Assembly: GCA_024692165.1 (NCBI GenBank) | Contig: JAILMY010000029.1 | Coordinates: forward strand, 1-51,994 | Reading direction: 5' to 3' | Length of the DNA: 51,994 nt | Source of the DNA: Butyrivibrio sp. | GTDB taxonomy: Bacteria > Bacillota > Clostridia > Lachnospirales > Lachnospiraceae | In this document: piece by piece, positions 1-9,263 of the stretch | Layout of the letters: the number at the start of each line of letters is the position of its first letter | Position numbering within the stretch: position 1 is the first letter of the stretch | The notes under the pieces: generated by a model | What the model was told of the DNA's origin: nothing | The model's database searches: none | The model's input: only the letters and a program-made list of their open reading frames with translations | Position numbers and translations under genes: made by a program

Positions 1-55
1 GTAGAGCACCTGACTCTTAATCAGGTTGTCCAGGGTTCGAGACCCTGGCGGTGCA
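1..55 (+). tRNA. tRNA-Lys (anticodon CTT), 5' end truncated by the window start
   Basis: Anticodon stem/loop CCTGA-CTCTTAA-TCAGG gives anticodon CTT; T-arm CAGGG-TTCGAGA-CCCTG, then acceptor strand and discriminator A. Confidence 0.9.
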
Positions 56-60
56 CGCCG

Positions 61-105
61 AGTACTGTTTTCGTGGGTATATCCCATGGGGATGGTACTT
101 TTTTT
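61..105 (+). terminator. Intrinsic terminator after tRNA-Lys
   Basis: AGTAC...GTACT outer stem with inner GTGGG/CCCAT, followed by T7. Confidence 0.6.
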
Positions 106-121
106 CGCGTTAAAGTGAGCC

Positions 122-254
122 ACGCAAGATAAAAGACATAAAATATTGTTCGTGGGGAGCTTGCTCACCTAAGAACTGTATTTTATGTCTTTTAATTTAT
201 GCGGCGAACGCCGCGTAAATGAGAAATTCGCAAAGCGAATTTCGAATCTTGCGT
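122..254. other. Multi-hairpin element with four-way-junction folding potential
   Basis: ACGCAAGAT (122-130) / ATCTTGCGT (246-254) encloses three hairpins: TAAAAGACATAAAATA 130-145 / TATTTTATGTCTTTTA 179-194; ATTTATGCGGCG 195-206 / CGCCGCGTAAAT 209-220; GAAATTCGC 223-231 / GCGAATTTC 235-243. Confidence 0.6.
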
Positions 255-367
255 ACCTAATCGAATGCCGCGACAACGACGCCAGAAGTGCAGAAATCTA
301 TGATTTCGTCGCACTTCACGCACAGCGTGTGAACAAGCGCAGCGGTTACGAGTCTGTCGGCATGGCT

Positions 368-1687
368 TCACCTCACCCCCACATACGCATCTACATCCTT
401 CACCTCATACTCCTTTATCCTCACCCCATCATAGCAGTGTTCAAACACAACCACCGCCTCGGCGCCCTTCTTTGTCTCATCCATCTTTCCCTGATAGGCC
501 CTGAAATTCCCCAAAGAATAAAACACCACGGTTTTTCTTCCAGATTCGCAGCTGATCTCGCTTACCTCCTGCACCACATGAGGATGACTTCCAATGACCA
601 CATCAGCTCCTGCCTCAGCCAAAAACTGTGCCATCTCCTTCTGTTCATCACTTACTTCGCTCTCATATTCATTCCCCCAATGGGCAAATACGATCACAAA
701 ATCCACCTCTGCCTTTGCATCTTCAATATCCTTCCTTACCTGCTGCCTCTCCTTCTCATCCCGGGGAAGGTAGTGTACCGCAAAAGGATATTTATCCGAA
801 GCATCCATTCCATTTGTCCCATATGTATAGGAAAAAAGCGCAAACTTAAGTCCGTTTCTTGAAATCACTTCATAGGGCCTGTATTCTTTATCTCCACTAT
901 TTTGTACTCCAATGGCCTTGATCCCATTTTCCTCATAAAAGGCAGTTGTCACATCAATTCCATAGATTCCCTTGTCGAGAGCATGGTTATTTCCACAGAC
1001 CGCAATATCAAATCCTGCAGCTGCCAATACCTTACCTACTTCCATGGGTGATCCAAACAACGGATATCCACTCACCGCAGATTCCTTATCCACAAGAACG
1101 GTTTCCGCCCCAAAAGCTGCTATATCGGCCTCTTTGATCTCTTTTTCAAAACCCTCATATAAAAATCCGTATTCGCCACCTTCATGGCTATTGGCGTAGT
1201 CCATGATCTCACGATGAATGATGTTATCCCCAAAAGCTATAAATCTGACCTCATTATCCACATTTTTCAGGCCAAAGGACTCCCATCTCCAAAGGGTATT
1301 ATTCCCCTCTGTATCCTCCAAAAGAAGGGTATCCTCATTCTCCCCTATAACCTTCATCCTGGTCACTTCACGGCCTATGTCAGAAGCAAACCATAACGGC
1401 TTAAGCTCTCCGTCTTTCAAAACGTCATAGATAAAAATATGCTGTGAAAGCTCCTTTTCATCCTCCAAAACCCAGAATGGCCTGTGCTTCCCAAATCGCC
1501 CTCTTTTCCATAAAAGCTCGATCTTTTCCGGCTCTCCGTCTCTGTCTATATCCGCAAAAAGAGTGTCCTGAACCTTTGTTGAAATACTGCGCTTCCACAG
1601 GAAAAATATGCAGCAAAAGGCTACTGCTATCCCAAAGAGAAGCAGTAGCCCCAAATATATCTTTCTTTTTTCTGATTTGCCCGTCAT
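368..1687 (-). CDS. CapA family (PGA_cap metallophosphatase-like) membrane-anchored protein
   Basis: N-terminal TM segment; VRFIAFGDNIIHREI..., AVCGNNHALDKG, VIGSHPHVVQ and FYSLGNF motifs typical of CapA/PgsA. ATG at 1687 overlaps the upstream stop (ATGA); the ORF track extends to 1717. Confidence 0.85.
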   Translation of the reverse strand: MTGKSEKRKIYLGLLLLFGIAVAFCCIFFLWKRSISTKVQDTLFADIDRDGEPEKIELLWKRGRFGKHRPFWVLEDEKELSQHIFIYDVLKDGELKPLWFASDIGREVTRMKVIGENEDTLLLEDTEGNNTLWRWESFGLKNVDNEVRFIAFGDNIIHREIMDYANSHEGGEYGFLYEGFEKEIKEADIAAFGAETVLVDKESAVSGYPLFGSPMEVGKVLAAAGFDIAVCGNNHALDKGIYGIDVTTAFYEENGIKAIGVQNSGDKEYRPYEVISRNGLKFALFSYTYGTNGMDASDKYPFAVHYLPRDEKERQQVRKDIEDAKAEVDFVIVFAHWGNEYESEVSDEQKEMAQFLAEAGADVVIGSHPHVVQEVSEISCESGRKTVVFYSLGNFRAYQGKMDETKKGAEAVVVFEHCYDGVRIKEYEVKDVDAYVGVR

Positions 1688-3927
1688 CTGTTTCCTACTC
1701 GGTAGCTTGATGTCCACTGAGGCTGCTCCGGAGCCTTGTCGGCCTCAACCCAGTTCCAGTCATCATCCAAATATCCGCCGGCTAATCTGTTTCTCCACTC
1801 GCTATCTGTCATGCGCTCAGATATAGGCATTTCAAACTGGTAGAAGCTGTAAACACTTCCTCTTCCAATGTGAAGCTTTCCGTCAATAGGGAATACCACG
1901 TACAAAGTATCAACCTTGCCTGTTCCAACCTCCAAAACTGTTCCATTTGGATCAGTAGCGATATCCGCAACAACAGGAGAAGGAGCCTGAAAACTGTCGG
2001 AAGGAGCCTCTTCCATTTCCTCCTTGTTCACTTCAATCCAAAAATGCTCTATATATCCGCCGTAGCATCTGATAAACTCGTAGTCATCCTCTGTTATCTC
2101 GGCATTTGTCAGCTCTTTTTCCGAAATCTCAAGAAGCCTTTTGGCAATCTCAGTAAGCTTTTCAAGGTTCTCCTTCTCACCGCTTCCTAACATTCCGCAT
2201 TCCTCAAGACCTTTCTTTGTCTTTTCAGAAAGAGCGATGAACCTGCTGTAGATCACCGGCTGAGGATCGACATATCCTCTGTCATCAAGGACTTCCATGT
2301 CTCCGCCGCCCATCTCCGCCATAAGCTGCTTCGAATAGAGAATGGTGTCGTGCTTAAGCTCTGCAAAAGAACCTGCAAAGGTCTCCAGATTCTTTTTTGT
2401 CCACTCTTCCGACTGCATGTAGGAAGGGTATCCCTCTTTCTTCTGCTCAAAAAGTGGTCTTAAAATATTAAGCCATCCGGAATACAGGCTTGCATCCCAC
2501 AGACTTGCATCAGAATTATCAAAATGCTCCCGGGCAAAAAACAGATTCTCATTATAGTTCTTGTACTCTGTGTCACCCTGCTCTTTCAATATATCAAGTG
2601 CAGTCTCGGAGCCAAGAGCTGCTGCCACGTCCAGAGTATCCGGAAGGTATCTTCTTTCGCCGTTTTCGTTTTCCTCAACAGCACTGTACACAAGTCTTTG
2701 CATGATTGCAGCGTCGATTGTAAAACGCTGGCCCAAAAATCGGTAGGACGGAATGACAGGATTCTCGCCCTCTCTTACAGGAATTGAATTGATCTTTGGG
2801 GGATCCAATGCCATGAGCTTCTCTCCACAGTCATTTAAGGCCGCTTCATTTCCGACAAGGTCTTTCGCCTCCGGAATCTGTCCGTAGGCACTTTCAATCT
2901 GTGTAATAACCTGGTCGTATCCGGGATCATCGGATGCTCCGGCAAAAAAGCCTGTGATCTTGTAAATGTCCTTCCAGGCCTCAGGATCCTTGTCTATGGC
3001 AAGACTCATTAAAACTGCACTCTTTACCATCTCCTGGCTTTCAAAAGGAAAACCGATTCTGCCATACCACATCATTGTGCGGAAATACTTCTCAAGGTTC
3101 TCATCACCCTCATAGTATCCCCTTGGCTTGTACTGGGTATAATCCTCATTTTTGCCGGTGAGGGCACATTCCTCAATCCCGGCAGCTTCCATTATCTTGT
3201 CGTACTCTGCATGTACTACGCTGTTAAATTCGGCATCATTGGGCACAGCAGATACTGCATTATCCTGCAAAAGCTCAGCTACGTAAAAGAACTCCATATT
3301 GCGAAGGGCTGCTTCTTTCCACTCAGATCCCTGAAGCTCCTTGTACTGGTTTACTGACTCCTCCATCATGCTCTGGGTAAGGGTCTTAAGCCTGTCGGAA
3401 AGAAAGTCCCTTTCTGTCTGTTTCATCAGATACGCAAAATACAGATGATACGTGTGCATAAGAGAGTCAACAGTTACAAAATTCGGGAACATCAGGTATC
3501 TGTTGCTTTCATATACATCAAAAAACTCATTATATGAATCTCTTACAACCGCAAAATTGTTTGTAATAAGCCCCTGTCTCAGCTCTGCAGCAGTCTCCGA
3601 GGCATATTCGTGAGATGGATTAAACCAGTTGTCAAATTCATCCTCATATTCAACATTGGAAAAATCCTCAGCAACCTTGTAGGGCTCCACAGAGGGCACA
3701 AGATTCACGTCATAGTATATTTCTTCATCAGTTACTTCATTTTCATTCTGTGCCTCAGCCACAGGCTCTTTTTCCGCCTCTGCCCCTGTCTGGAAATCAT
3801 CACTGTTATCTTCAGTTACCTGCTGCGAAGTAACATCACCGGCTGCTTCATCAGCCCTGGGCGCACTTCCACAGGCGCTCATCACCATTGTTGCTGCAAT
3901 AAGCGCCGCCAACACTCTTTTCTTCAT
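1684..3927 (-). CDS. DUF3160 domain-containing lipoprotein
   Basis: Lipobox MSACGS; FPNFVTVDSLMHTYHLYFAYLMKQTE and the long helical body resemble DUF3160. Confidence 0.75.
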   Translation of the reverse strand: MKKRVLAALIAATMVMSACGSAPRADEAAGDVTSQQVTEDNSDDFQTGAEAEKEPVAEAQNENEVTDEEIYYDVNLVPSVEPYKVAEDFSNVEYEDEFDNWFNPSHEYASETAAELRQGLITNNFAVVRDSYNEFFDVYESNRYLMFPNFVTVDSLMHTYHLYFAYLMKQTERDFLSDRLKTLTQSMMEESVNQYKELQGSEWKEAALRNMEFFYVAELLQDNAVSAVPNDAEFNSVVHAEYDKIMEAAGIEECALTGKNEDYTQYKPRGYYEGDENLEKYFRTMMWYGRIGFPFESQEMVKSAVLMSLAIDKDPEAWKDIYKITGFFAGASDDPGYDQVITQIESAYGQIPEAKDLVGNEAALNDCGEKLMALDPPKINSIPVREGENPVIPSYRFLGQRFTIDAAIMQRLVYSAVEENENGERRYLPDTLDVAAALGSETALDILKEQGDTEYKNYNENLFFAREHFDNSDASLWDASLYSGWLNILRPLFEQKKEGYPSYMQSEEWTKKNLETFAGSFAELKHDTILYSKQLMAEMGGGDMEVLDDRGYVDPQPVIYSRFIALSEKTKKGLEECGMLGSGEKENLEKLTEIAKRLLEISEKELTNAEITEDDYEFIRCYGGYIEHFWIEVNKEEMEEAPSDSFQAPSPVVADIATDPNGTVLEVGTGKVDTLYVVFPIDGKLHIGRGSVYSFYQFEMPISERMTDSEWRNRLAGGYLDDDWNWVEADKAPEQPQWTSSYRVGNR

Positions 3928-4002
3928 AACCTCTTCCTTCCTTCTGACTGAAATTCACGTTTACTCCAATTATCATAGTACATAAAGCGGCACAAATCAA
4001 AA

Positions 4003-4037
4003 ACGCGCCGACTCCGGGGTTAGCCGAAGCGGCGCGT
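4003..4037 (-). terminator. Terminator of the suf operon
   Basis: ACGCGCCG / CGGCGCGT stem with TTTTTGATTTG 3' on the minus strand, just after sufU. Confidence 0.7.
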
Positions 4038-4054
4038 AAGCGTCATTATTTAGC

Positions 4055-4498
4055 TTATTCGTTGGCTTTTTCAGGGTGCTCAAGCATCTCCTGCATTGTG
4101 TGCCAGCCAAGGACCGCACATTTTACTCTGGCGGGCATATGAGCCACATCCTGAAGCGCTGCTGCCTCATCAAGAGCCTCAATGCTCTCCTCATCAGTGA
4201 TCTCGCCCTTGATCATGCCCATGAAGGTTCCGGCAAGCTTTATGGCCTCATCCTTCTTCTTTCCTATGATCTGGTCAGCCATCATATCCACGGAAGCCTG
4301 GGATATAGCACATCCGCTTCCCTCATACATGGCATCTGTAATAACATCTCCGTCTATCTTAAGCTGCAAGGTGATATCATCGCCGCAGCTTGGATTAACA
4401 CCTCGAAGCACCAGGTCTGCCGACTCCATCTTGCCTTTATGAACAGGATGCATGTTATGCTCATTTACTATTTCACGATATAACTGCTTAAGCTCCAT
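4055..4498 (-). CDS. sufU: SUF system NifU-like scaffold protein SufU
   Basis: Conserved NPSCGDDITLQLKIDGD...GSGCAISQASVDMM and Cys-containing C-terminus; last gene of the suf operon. Confidence 0.93.
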   Translation of the reverse strand: MELKQLYREIVNEHNMHPVHKGKMESADLVLRGVNPSCGDDITLQLKIDGDVITDAMYEGSGCAISQASVDMMADQIIGKKKDEAIKLAGTFMGMIKGEITDEESIEALDEAAALQDVAHMPARVKCAVLGWHTMQEMLEHPEKANE

Positions 4499-5723
4499 AA
4501 CCCATAACCTCTCTTACAAGAGACAGCTTCTCAAGGAATCTGTCGACTTCCTCTTCTGTATTATAGAAATATACACTTGCTCTGGAAGTGGACCCAGCTC
4601 CGATAAACTGCATAAGAGGCTGTGCACAGTGATGTCCTGCCCTGATGCAAACATGATCATCATTGAGAACTGAAGACATGTCATGAGGGTGAACGCCATC
4701 CATTGTAAAAGTAACAATTCCACAGTGCTTTGAAGGATCCTTTGAGCCGTAAACCTTGATATAAGGGAGCTTTGCAAGGCCTTCCATAAGACGCTTTGTA
4801 AGTTTCTCCTCCTGCTCTTTTATGGCATCAAAGCCAACCTTTTCAAGATAATCAATAGCAGCGGCAAGACCTACAGCATCTCCTGCGTTTACTGTACCTG
4901 CCTCAAACTTATGAGGAAGCTCAGCATAGGTCGCATCTTCTCTTGTAACATATTCTATCATTTCTCCGCCTGTTAAAAAAGGCTGCATATTTTCCAAAAG
5001 CTCTTTTCTTCCATATAAGACACCGATTCCCATTGGTGCCATCATCTTGTGTCCTGAGAAGGCAAAAAAATCTGCACCAAGCTCCTTAACATCCACCTTC
5101 ATATGAGGTGTGGACTGTGCTCCGTCAACAACTACAACGGCGCCCTTTTTATGAGCATATTCGGCTATCTCTTTTACCGGATTTGTTACTCCCATTACAT
5201 TGGAAACATGGCCCAGTGCAACAATCCTGGTTCTGTCCGTGATCTTGGATTCATATTCCTCTTTGGAAATAACACCCTCTTCATCAGGCTCTAAGTATAC
5301 GAGCTTTGCGTGATTTTTCTTTGCTACCATCTGCCATGGAAGCATGTTGCTATGATGCTCCATAACTGTAATTACGATCTCATCACCCTCGCCTACGTTA
5401 TCCATGCCGTAACTGTAAGCCACCAGGTTCAGGGATTCTGTGGTATTTCTGGTAAAAATGATCTCCTCAGTGCCTACGCCCCCTATGAATCCTGCAACCT
5501 TCTTTCTTGCATCTTCATAGGCTTCGGTAGCTGCCATACTCCAGTCGTAAAGACCTCTTAAAGGATTGGCATTAGCTGTTTTATAAAAATTTGTCACAGC
5601 ATCCAGCACCTGATTGGGTCTCTGGGCTGTAGCCGCATTATCAAAATATACGTAATCGCCGGATTTCAGGATATCGAAATCCTCGCGAAATTCTGCCAGA
5701 TTGCTCATAAATCTCCTCACCAA
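4488..5723 (-). CDS. sufS: Cysteine desulfurase SufS
   Basis: YFDNAATAQRP, GHVSNVMG, VDGAQSTPHMKVDVKELGADFFAFSGHKMMAPMGIG, RAGHHCAQPLM active-site segment. Confidence 0.95.
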   Translation of the reverse strand: MVRRFMSNLAEFREDFDILKSGDYVYFDNAATAQRPNQVLDAVTNFYKTANANPLRGLYDWSMAATEAYEDARKKVAGFIGGVGTEEIIFTRNTTESLNLVAYSYGMDNVGEGDEIVITVMEHHSNMLPWQMVAKKNHAKLVYLEPDEEGVISKEEYESKITDRTRIVALGHVSNVMGVTNPVKEIAEYAHKKGAVVVVDGAQSTPHMKVDVKELGADFFAFSGHKMMAPMGIGVLYGRKELLENMQPFLTGGEMIEYVTREDATYAELPHKFEAGTVNAGDAVGLAAAIDYLEKVGFDAIKEQEEKLTKRLMEGLAKLPYIKVYGSKDPSKHCGIVTFTMDGVHPHDMSSVLNDDHVCIRAGHHCAQPLMQFIGAGSTSRASVYFYNTEEEVDRFLEKLSLVREVMGYGA

Positions 5724-5741
5724 AGTATGATATCGGATAGA

Positions 5742-6911
5742 TCATACAATGTTCTGAATATAGTAATGTACTCTCTGCATAAGCTCAGGATCAGGAATCA
5801 TTCTGGCTACACTCTCAAGTCTTGCCTTGATCATGATGCGCTTTGCCTCTTCCTCATCGATGCCTCTTGACTGCATGTAGAAAAGAAGATCCTCACCAAG
5901 CTGTCCGATAGTAGCTCCGTGTCTTCCGTCCACGTCCTCCTCCTGACAGAGGATAATAGGCATGGTTCTGTTGATAACGTCCTGACTAAGAAGCAGAGTA
6001 TCCTCCTGCTCATCGCCTGCAGAACCTGAACTTCCGTTTTTGAAATCAATGGTAAAACGAAGTGTCTTCTGGGCTTCTTCCATTAAAACGCCCTTAAACT
6101 GCATATTGGCGTTTGTCTTCTTACCTCTGTGATCAGCCACATAATTGATATCCAGGCTGTGGTCGCCCCTTCTAAGATATCCCATATCACTGGTAAAATC
6201 AGACTCTTTCTCTGAAAGGTTTGTATAACAGCCGGTCCATACATTCTTTCCCCCAAGTTCCAGGGAAATGACTCTGATAGCGCCCTTTTCAAAGCAGGCA
6301 CCGCCAAGATCATCGAAATGCACAAACTCTTTTCCCAAAAGCTGTGATCTTACAACTGTAACCTTTGCACCTTCCTCCGCAAGGATCCTGGTGCTGAGGC
6401 CAAGGAATCCCTTTGCCTCATTGTCTGAAGTAATGTCCATGATGATTGTCACTTCAGAATTCTTACGGGCATGGATGACATGAGCCGAAAGAGCCCCGTC
6501 TCCATCCTGCATGTCATAGCTTAGGATAATGGGCTTTTCTACCTTTACTCCCTCTTCCACAGTGTAGACATCTGCCTTTACTCCAAGAGAGTTCATCAGA
6601 TTGTCCACATCAATTCCCATACCGGTTCTAAGGGCCTGTTCCTTGTCCCTTGCGGAGGTATCGCCGTTTGGCTCTCCCGGAACACCGGTGGAAGAAAGGA
6701 TCCTCTCCTTGTTATCTCTAAAGATCTGTCCGGCCTCTTCAAAGGAAACCTCGCTCTTTAGACTAACGCCCTGAGGAACCTCCTTAGGCTTGGGAGACGA
6801 AAGCTTTTCAATTTCAATATCTGAAGCGTTTATCGCGCTGTCGTTTACATGAAGAAAATTGTAGGTAAATACAGGCAGCACGTTTACTTTCATATTTAAA
6901 TCAGTATTCAT
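5742..6911 (-). CDS. sufD: SUF system component SufD
   Basis: SufBD-family C-terminus (DVDGRHGATIGQLGEDLLFYMQSRGIDEEEAKRIMIKARLE); sits between sufB and sufS. Confidence 0.93.
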   Translation of the reverse strand: MNTDLNMKVNVLPVFTYNFLHVNDSAINASDIEIEKLSSPKPKEVPQGVSLKSEVSFEEAGQIFRDNKERILSSTGVPGEPNGDTSARDKEQALRTGMGIDVDNLMNSLGVKADVYTVEEGVKVEKPIILSYDMQDGDGALSAHVIHARKNSEVTIIMDITSDNEAKGFLGLSTRILAEEGAKVTVVRSQLLGKEFVHFDDLGGACFEKGAIRVISLELGGKNVWTGCYTNLSEKESDFTSDMGYLRRGDHSLDINYVADHRGKKTNANMQFKGVLMEEAQKTLRFTIDFKNGSSGSAGDEQEDTLLLSQDVINRTMPIILCQEEDVDGRHGATIGQLGEDLLFYMQSRGIDEEEAKRIMIKARLESVARMIPDPELMQRVHYYIQNIV

Positions 6912-6924
6912 AAAACCTGCTCCT

Positions 6925-8334
6925 TTAATGTCCGCTCATTTCAAGCTTGATAAGATTGTTCATCTCAACCGCATACTCAAGCGGAAGCTCCTTGGAAACC
7001 GGATTTGCAAATCCGCTGACGATCATGGCCTTTGCATCCTCCTCAGTGATACCACGGGACATGAGATAGAATACAGCTTCATCACTGATTCTTCCAATCT
7101 TGGCCTCGTGTCCTACATCAGCATCATTGGTACGGATATCCATTGCAGGAATAGTATCTGCTCTGGAAATACTATCGAGCATCAGTGAATCACAGGATAC
7201 GGAAGCCTTAGCCTTTTTAGCTGTCTTCTGAATTGTGACACTGCTTCGATAAGTTCCGATTCCGCCGTCCTTGGAGATGGACTTTGTGGAAATAACCGAA
7301 GATGTTCTCTCTCCGATGTGAACAACCTTCGCGCCTGTATCCAGGTTCTGTCCCTTGCCGGCAAAGGTGATACCGGTAAACTCCATCTTGGAACCATCGC
7401 CCTTGAGGATTGTCATAGGATAGAGGTATGAGGTATGGGACCCAAAAGAACCTGAAACCCACTCCATTATTCCGCCTTCCTCAACAACTGCTCTCTTGGT
7501 GTTAAGGTTGTACATATTCTTTGACCAGTTCTCAATAGTTGAGTAACGAAGTCTCGCATTTTTACCAACATAAAGTTCTACGCAGCCGGCATGAAGATTG
7601 GCAACGTTGTACTTTGGTGCTGAACACCCTTCTATGAAATGAAGGTCTGCACCCTCATCTACGATGATAAGTGTATGCTCGAACTGTCCTGCGCCTGCTG
7701 CATTTAATCTGAAGTATGACTGAAGTGGAATATCCACCTTTACTCCCTTTGGTACATATACAAAAGAACCGCCGGACCATACAGCGCCGTGAAGAGCTGC
7801 AAACTTGTGATCTGTAGGAGGCACAAGCTTCATGAAGTGCTCTTTTATCATATCAGCGTACTCGCCGTGAAGAGCGCTCTCAAGATCAGTGTAGATAACG
7901 CCCTGGGCTGCCACTTCATCTTTTACATTGTGGTAAACGAGCTCTGAGTCATACTGAGCTCCAACTCCGGCAAGAGATTCTCTCTCGGCCTGAGGAATTC
8001 CCAGTTTCTCAAAGGTGTTCTTGATTTCCTCCGGAACATCCTCCCATTTTCCCTTCATGTCAGACTTATGTCTTACATAGGAAGAGATTCTGGCCATATC
8101 GAGACCTTCTATGCTTGGTCCCCAGTTAGGCATCTTGATATTCTCGTAATGCTCAAGGCACTGGAGTCTGAAGTCTCTCATCCACTCAGGGTCATTCTTT
8201 TCCTCAGAAACCTTAAGAACTGTCTCTTTAGTAAGACCTTCTTCCATTCGGTAGAAGTCTTTTTCATTTTCTATATCTTTAAAATCGTATAAGCTGCGGT
8301 CAATGTCGGCCACAACCTGCTTGTTATCGGCCAT
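6925..8334 (-). CDS. sufB: Fe-S cluster assembly protein SufB
   Basis: HGAVWSGGSFVYVPKGVKVDIPLQSYFR...EGCSAPKYNVANLHAGCVELYV; SufB hallmark. Confidence 0.96.
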   Translation of the reverse strand: MADNKQVVADIDRSLYDFKDIENEKDFYRMEEGLTKETVLKVSEEKNDPEWMRDFRLQCLEHYENIKMPNWGPSIEGLDMARISSYVRHKSDMKGKWEDVPEEIKNTFEKLGIPQAERESLAGVGAQYDSELVYHNVKDEVAAQGVIYTDLESALHGEYADMIKEHFMKLVPPTDHKFAALHGAVWSGGSFVYVPKGVKVDIPLQSYFRLNAAGAGQFEHTLIIVDEGADLHFIEGCSAPKYNVANLHAGCVELYVGKNARLRYSTIENWSKNMYNLNTKRAVVEEGGIMEWVSGSFGSHTSYLYPMTILKGDGSKMEFTGITFAGKGQNLDTGAKVVHIGERTSSVISTKSISKDGGIGTYRSSVTIQKTAKKAKASVSCDSLMLDSISRADTIPAMDIRTNDADVGHEAKIGRISDEAVFYLMSRGITEEDAKAMIVSGFANPVSKELPLEYAVEMNNLIKLEMSGH

Positions 8335-8346
8335 CTGATATCCCTC

Positions 8347-9093
8347 TTAAATAAATCTCTCGAATCCGTGCTCGTTAATTTCATCAACCAAAGAGCCGTC
8401 GCCGGTGTGAACGATATTTCCCTTAACAAGAACATGAGTATAGTCAACGTGAAGTGACTCTAAGATCTTGGTGCTGTGGGTGATGATAAGAAGTGCTCCG
8501 TCCTTTTTCTTCTGATATTCCTCAACACCCTTAGATACTGTACGAACTGCATCTACATCAAGGCCTGAATCTGTCTCATCAAGGATTGCAAACTTAGGGC
8601 TGAGCATAAGAAGCTGAAGGATCTCTGCCTTCTTCTTCTCACCGCCTGAAAATCCAACGTTGAGATCTCTGTCTGCATAGGATTCATCCATGGAAAGAAT
8701 CTCCATTGCAGCCTTAAGAGATTTCTGGAAAGCAAGAAGCTTTACCGGTGCTCCTGTCTGCGCATGGTATGCATTTCTGATGAAGCTGCTAAGGGATATT
8801 CCCGGAACCTCATATGGGTTCTGGAAAGAAAGGAACATTCCGGCCTTTGCTCTCTTATCAGAAGAAAGATCTGTAATGTCCTGTCCCTCAAATATGATAT
8901 TTCCCTCGGTAACCACATAATGAGGATTGCCCATCAGTGTAAATCCCAGGGTGGATTTGCCGGCACCGTTAGGTCCCATGAGTACATGAGTCTCTCCCGG
9001 CTTAATATCAAGATTTATTCTATTAAGTATAGGAAGCTCGTTATCAATTGAAACTGATAAGTCCCTGACCTGCAATAAAGACTGCTCTGACAT
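8347..9093 (-). CDS. sufC: Fe-S cluster assembly ATPase SufC
   Basis: Walker A GPNGAGKST, FSGGEKKKAEILQL signature, ILDETDSGLD. ATG at 9093 (MSEQSLLQVRDL) is preferred to the ORF-track start at 9300, which runs through the promoter and into the tRNA-Gly. Confidence 0.95.
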   Translation of the reverse strand: MSEQSLLQVRDLSVSIDNELPILNRINLDIKPGETHVLMGPNGAGKSTLGFTLMGNPHYVVTEGNIIFEGQDITDLSSDKRAKAGMFLSFQNPYEVPGISLSSFIRNAYHAQTGAPVKLLAFQKSLKAAMEILSMDESYADRDLNVGFSGGEKKKAEILQLLMLSPKFAILDETDSGLDVDAVRTVSKGVEEYQKKKDGALLIITHSTKILESLHVDYTHVLVKGNIVHTGDGSLVDEINEHGFERFI

Positions 9094-9139
9094 TGTATTT
9101 TCCCTTTCTTGGTGTTTTCCTAGTAACATAGTAGGAATT

Positions 9140-9168
9140 ATAATAACACCACAATATTGCGGTGTCAA
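9140..9168 (-). promoter_or_regulatory. suf operon promoter with an internal near-perfect palindrome
   Basis: Minus strand TTGACA - 17 nt - TATTAT; the spacer plus part of the -35 is ACACCGCAATATTGTGGTGT (20-bp palindrome, one mismatched pair). Confidence 0.7.
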
Positions 9169-9215
9169 ATAAACTATATCGAAACACAAACAAATAAATA
9201 CTATCATAAAAGTGC

Positions 9216-9244
9216 TTGACATACTACATAAACTCACGTAAAAT
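9216..9244 (+). promoter_or_regulatory. tRNA-Gly promoter
   Basis: TTGACA (9216-9221), 17-nt spacer, TAAAAT (9239-9244), 19 nt before the tRNA. Confidence 0.7.
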
Positions 9245-9263
9245 ACAATCTTGTCAGCACCAT

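Noticed and set aside
185-862. 225-aa plus-strand ORF and other ORFs antisense to the CapA-like gene
   Set aside because: Antisense to a well-supported CDS and to the structured non-coding tract; composition and lack of motifs suggest a spurious ORF.
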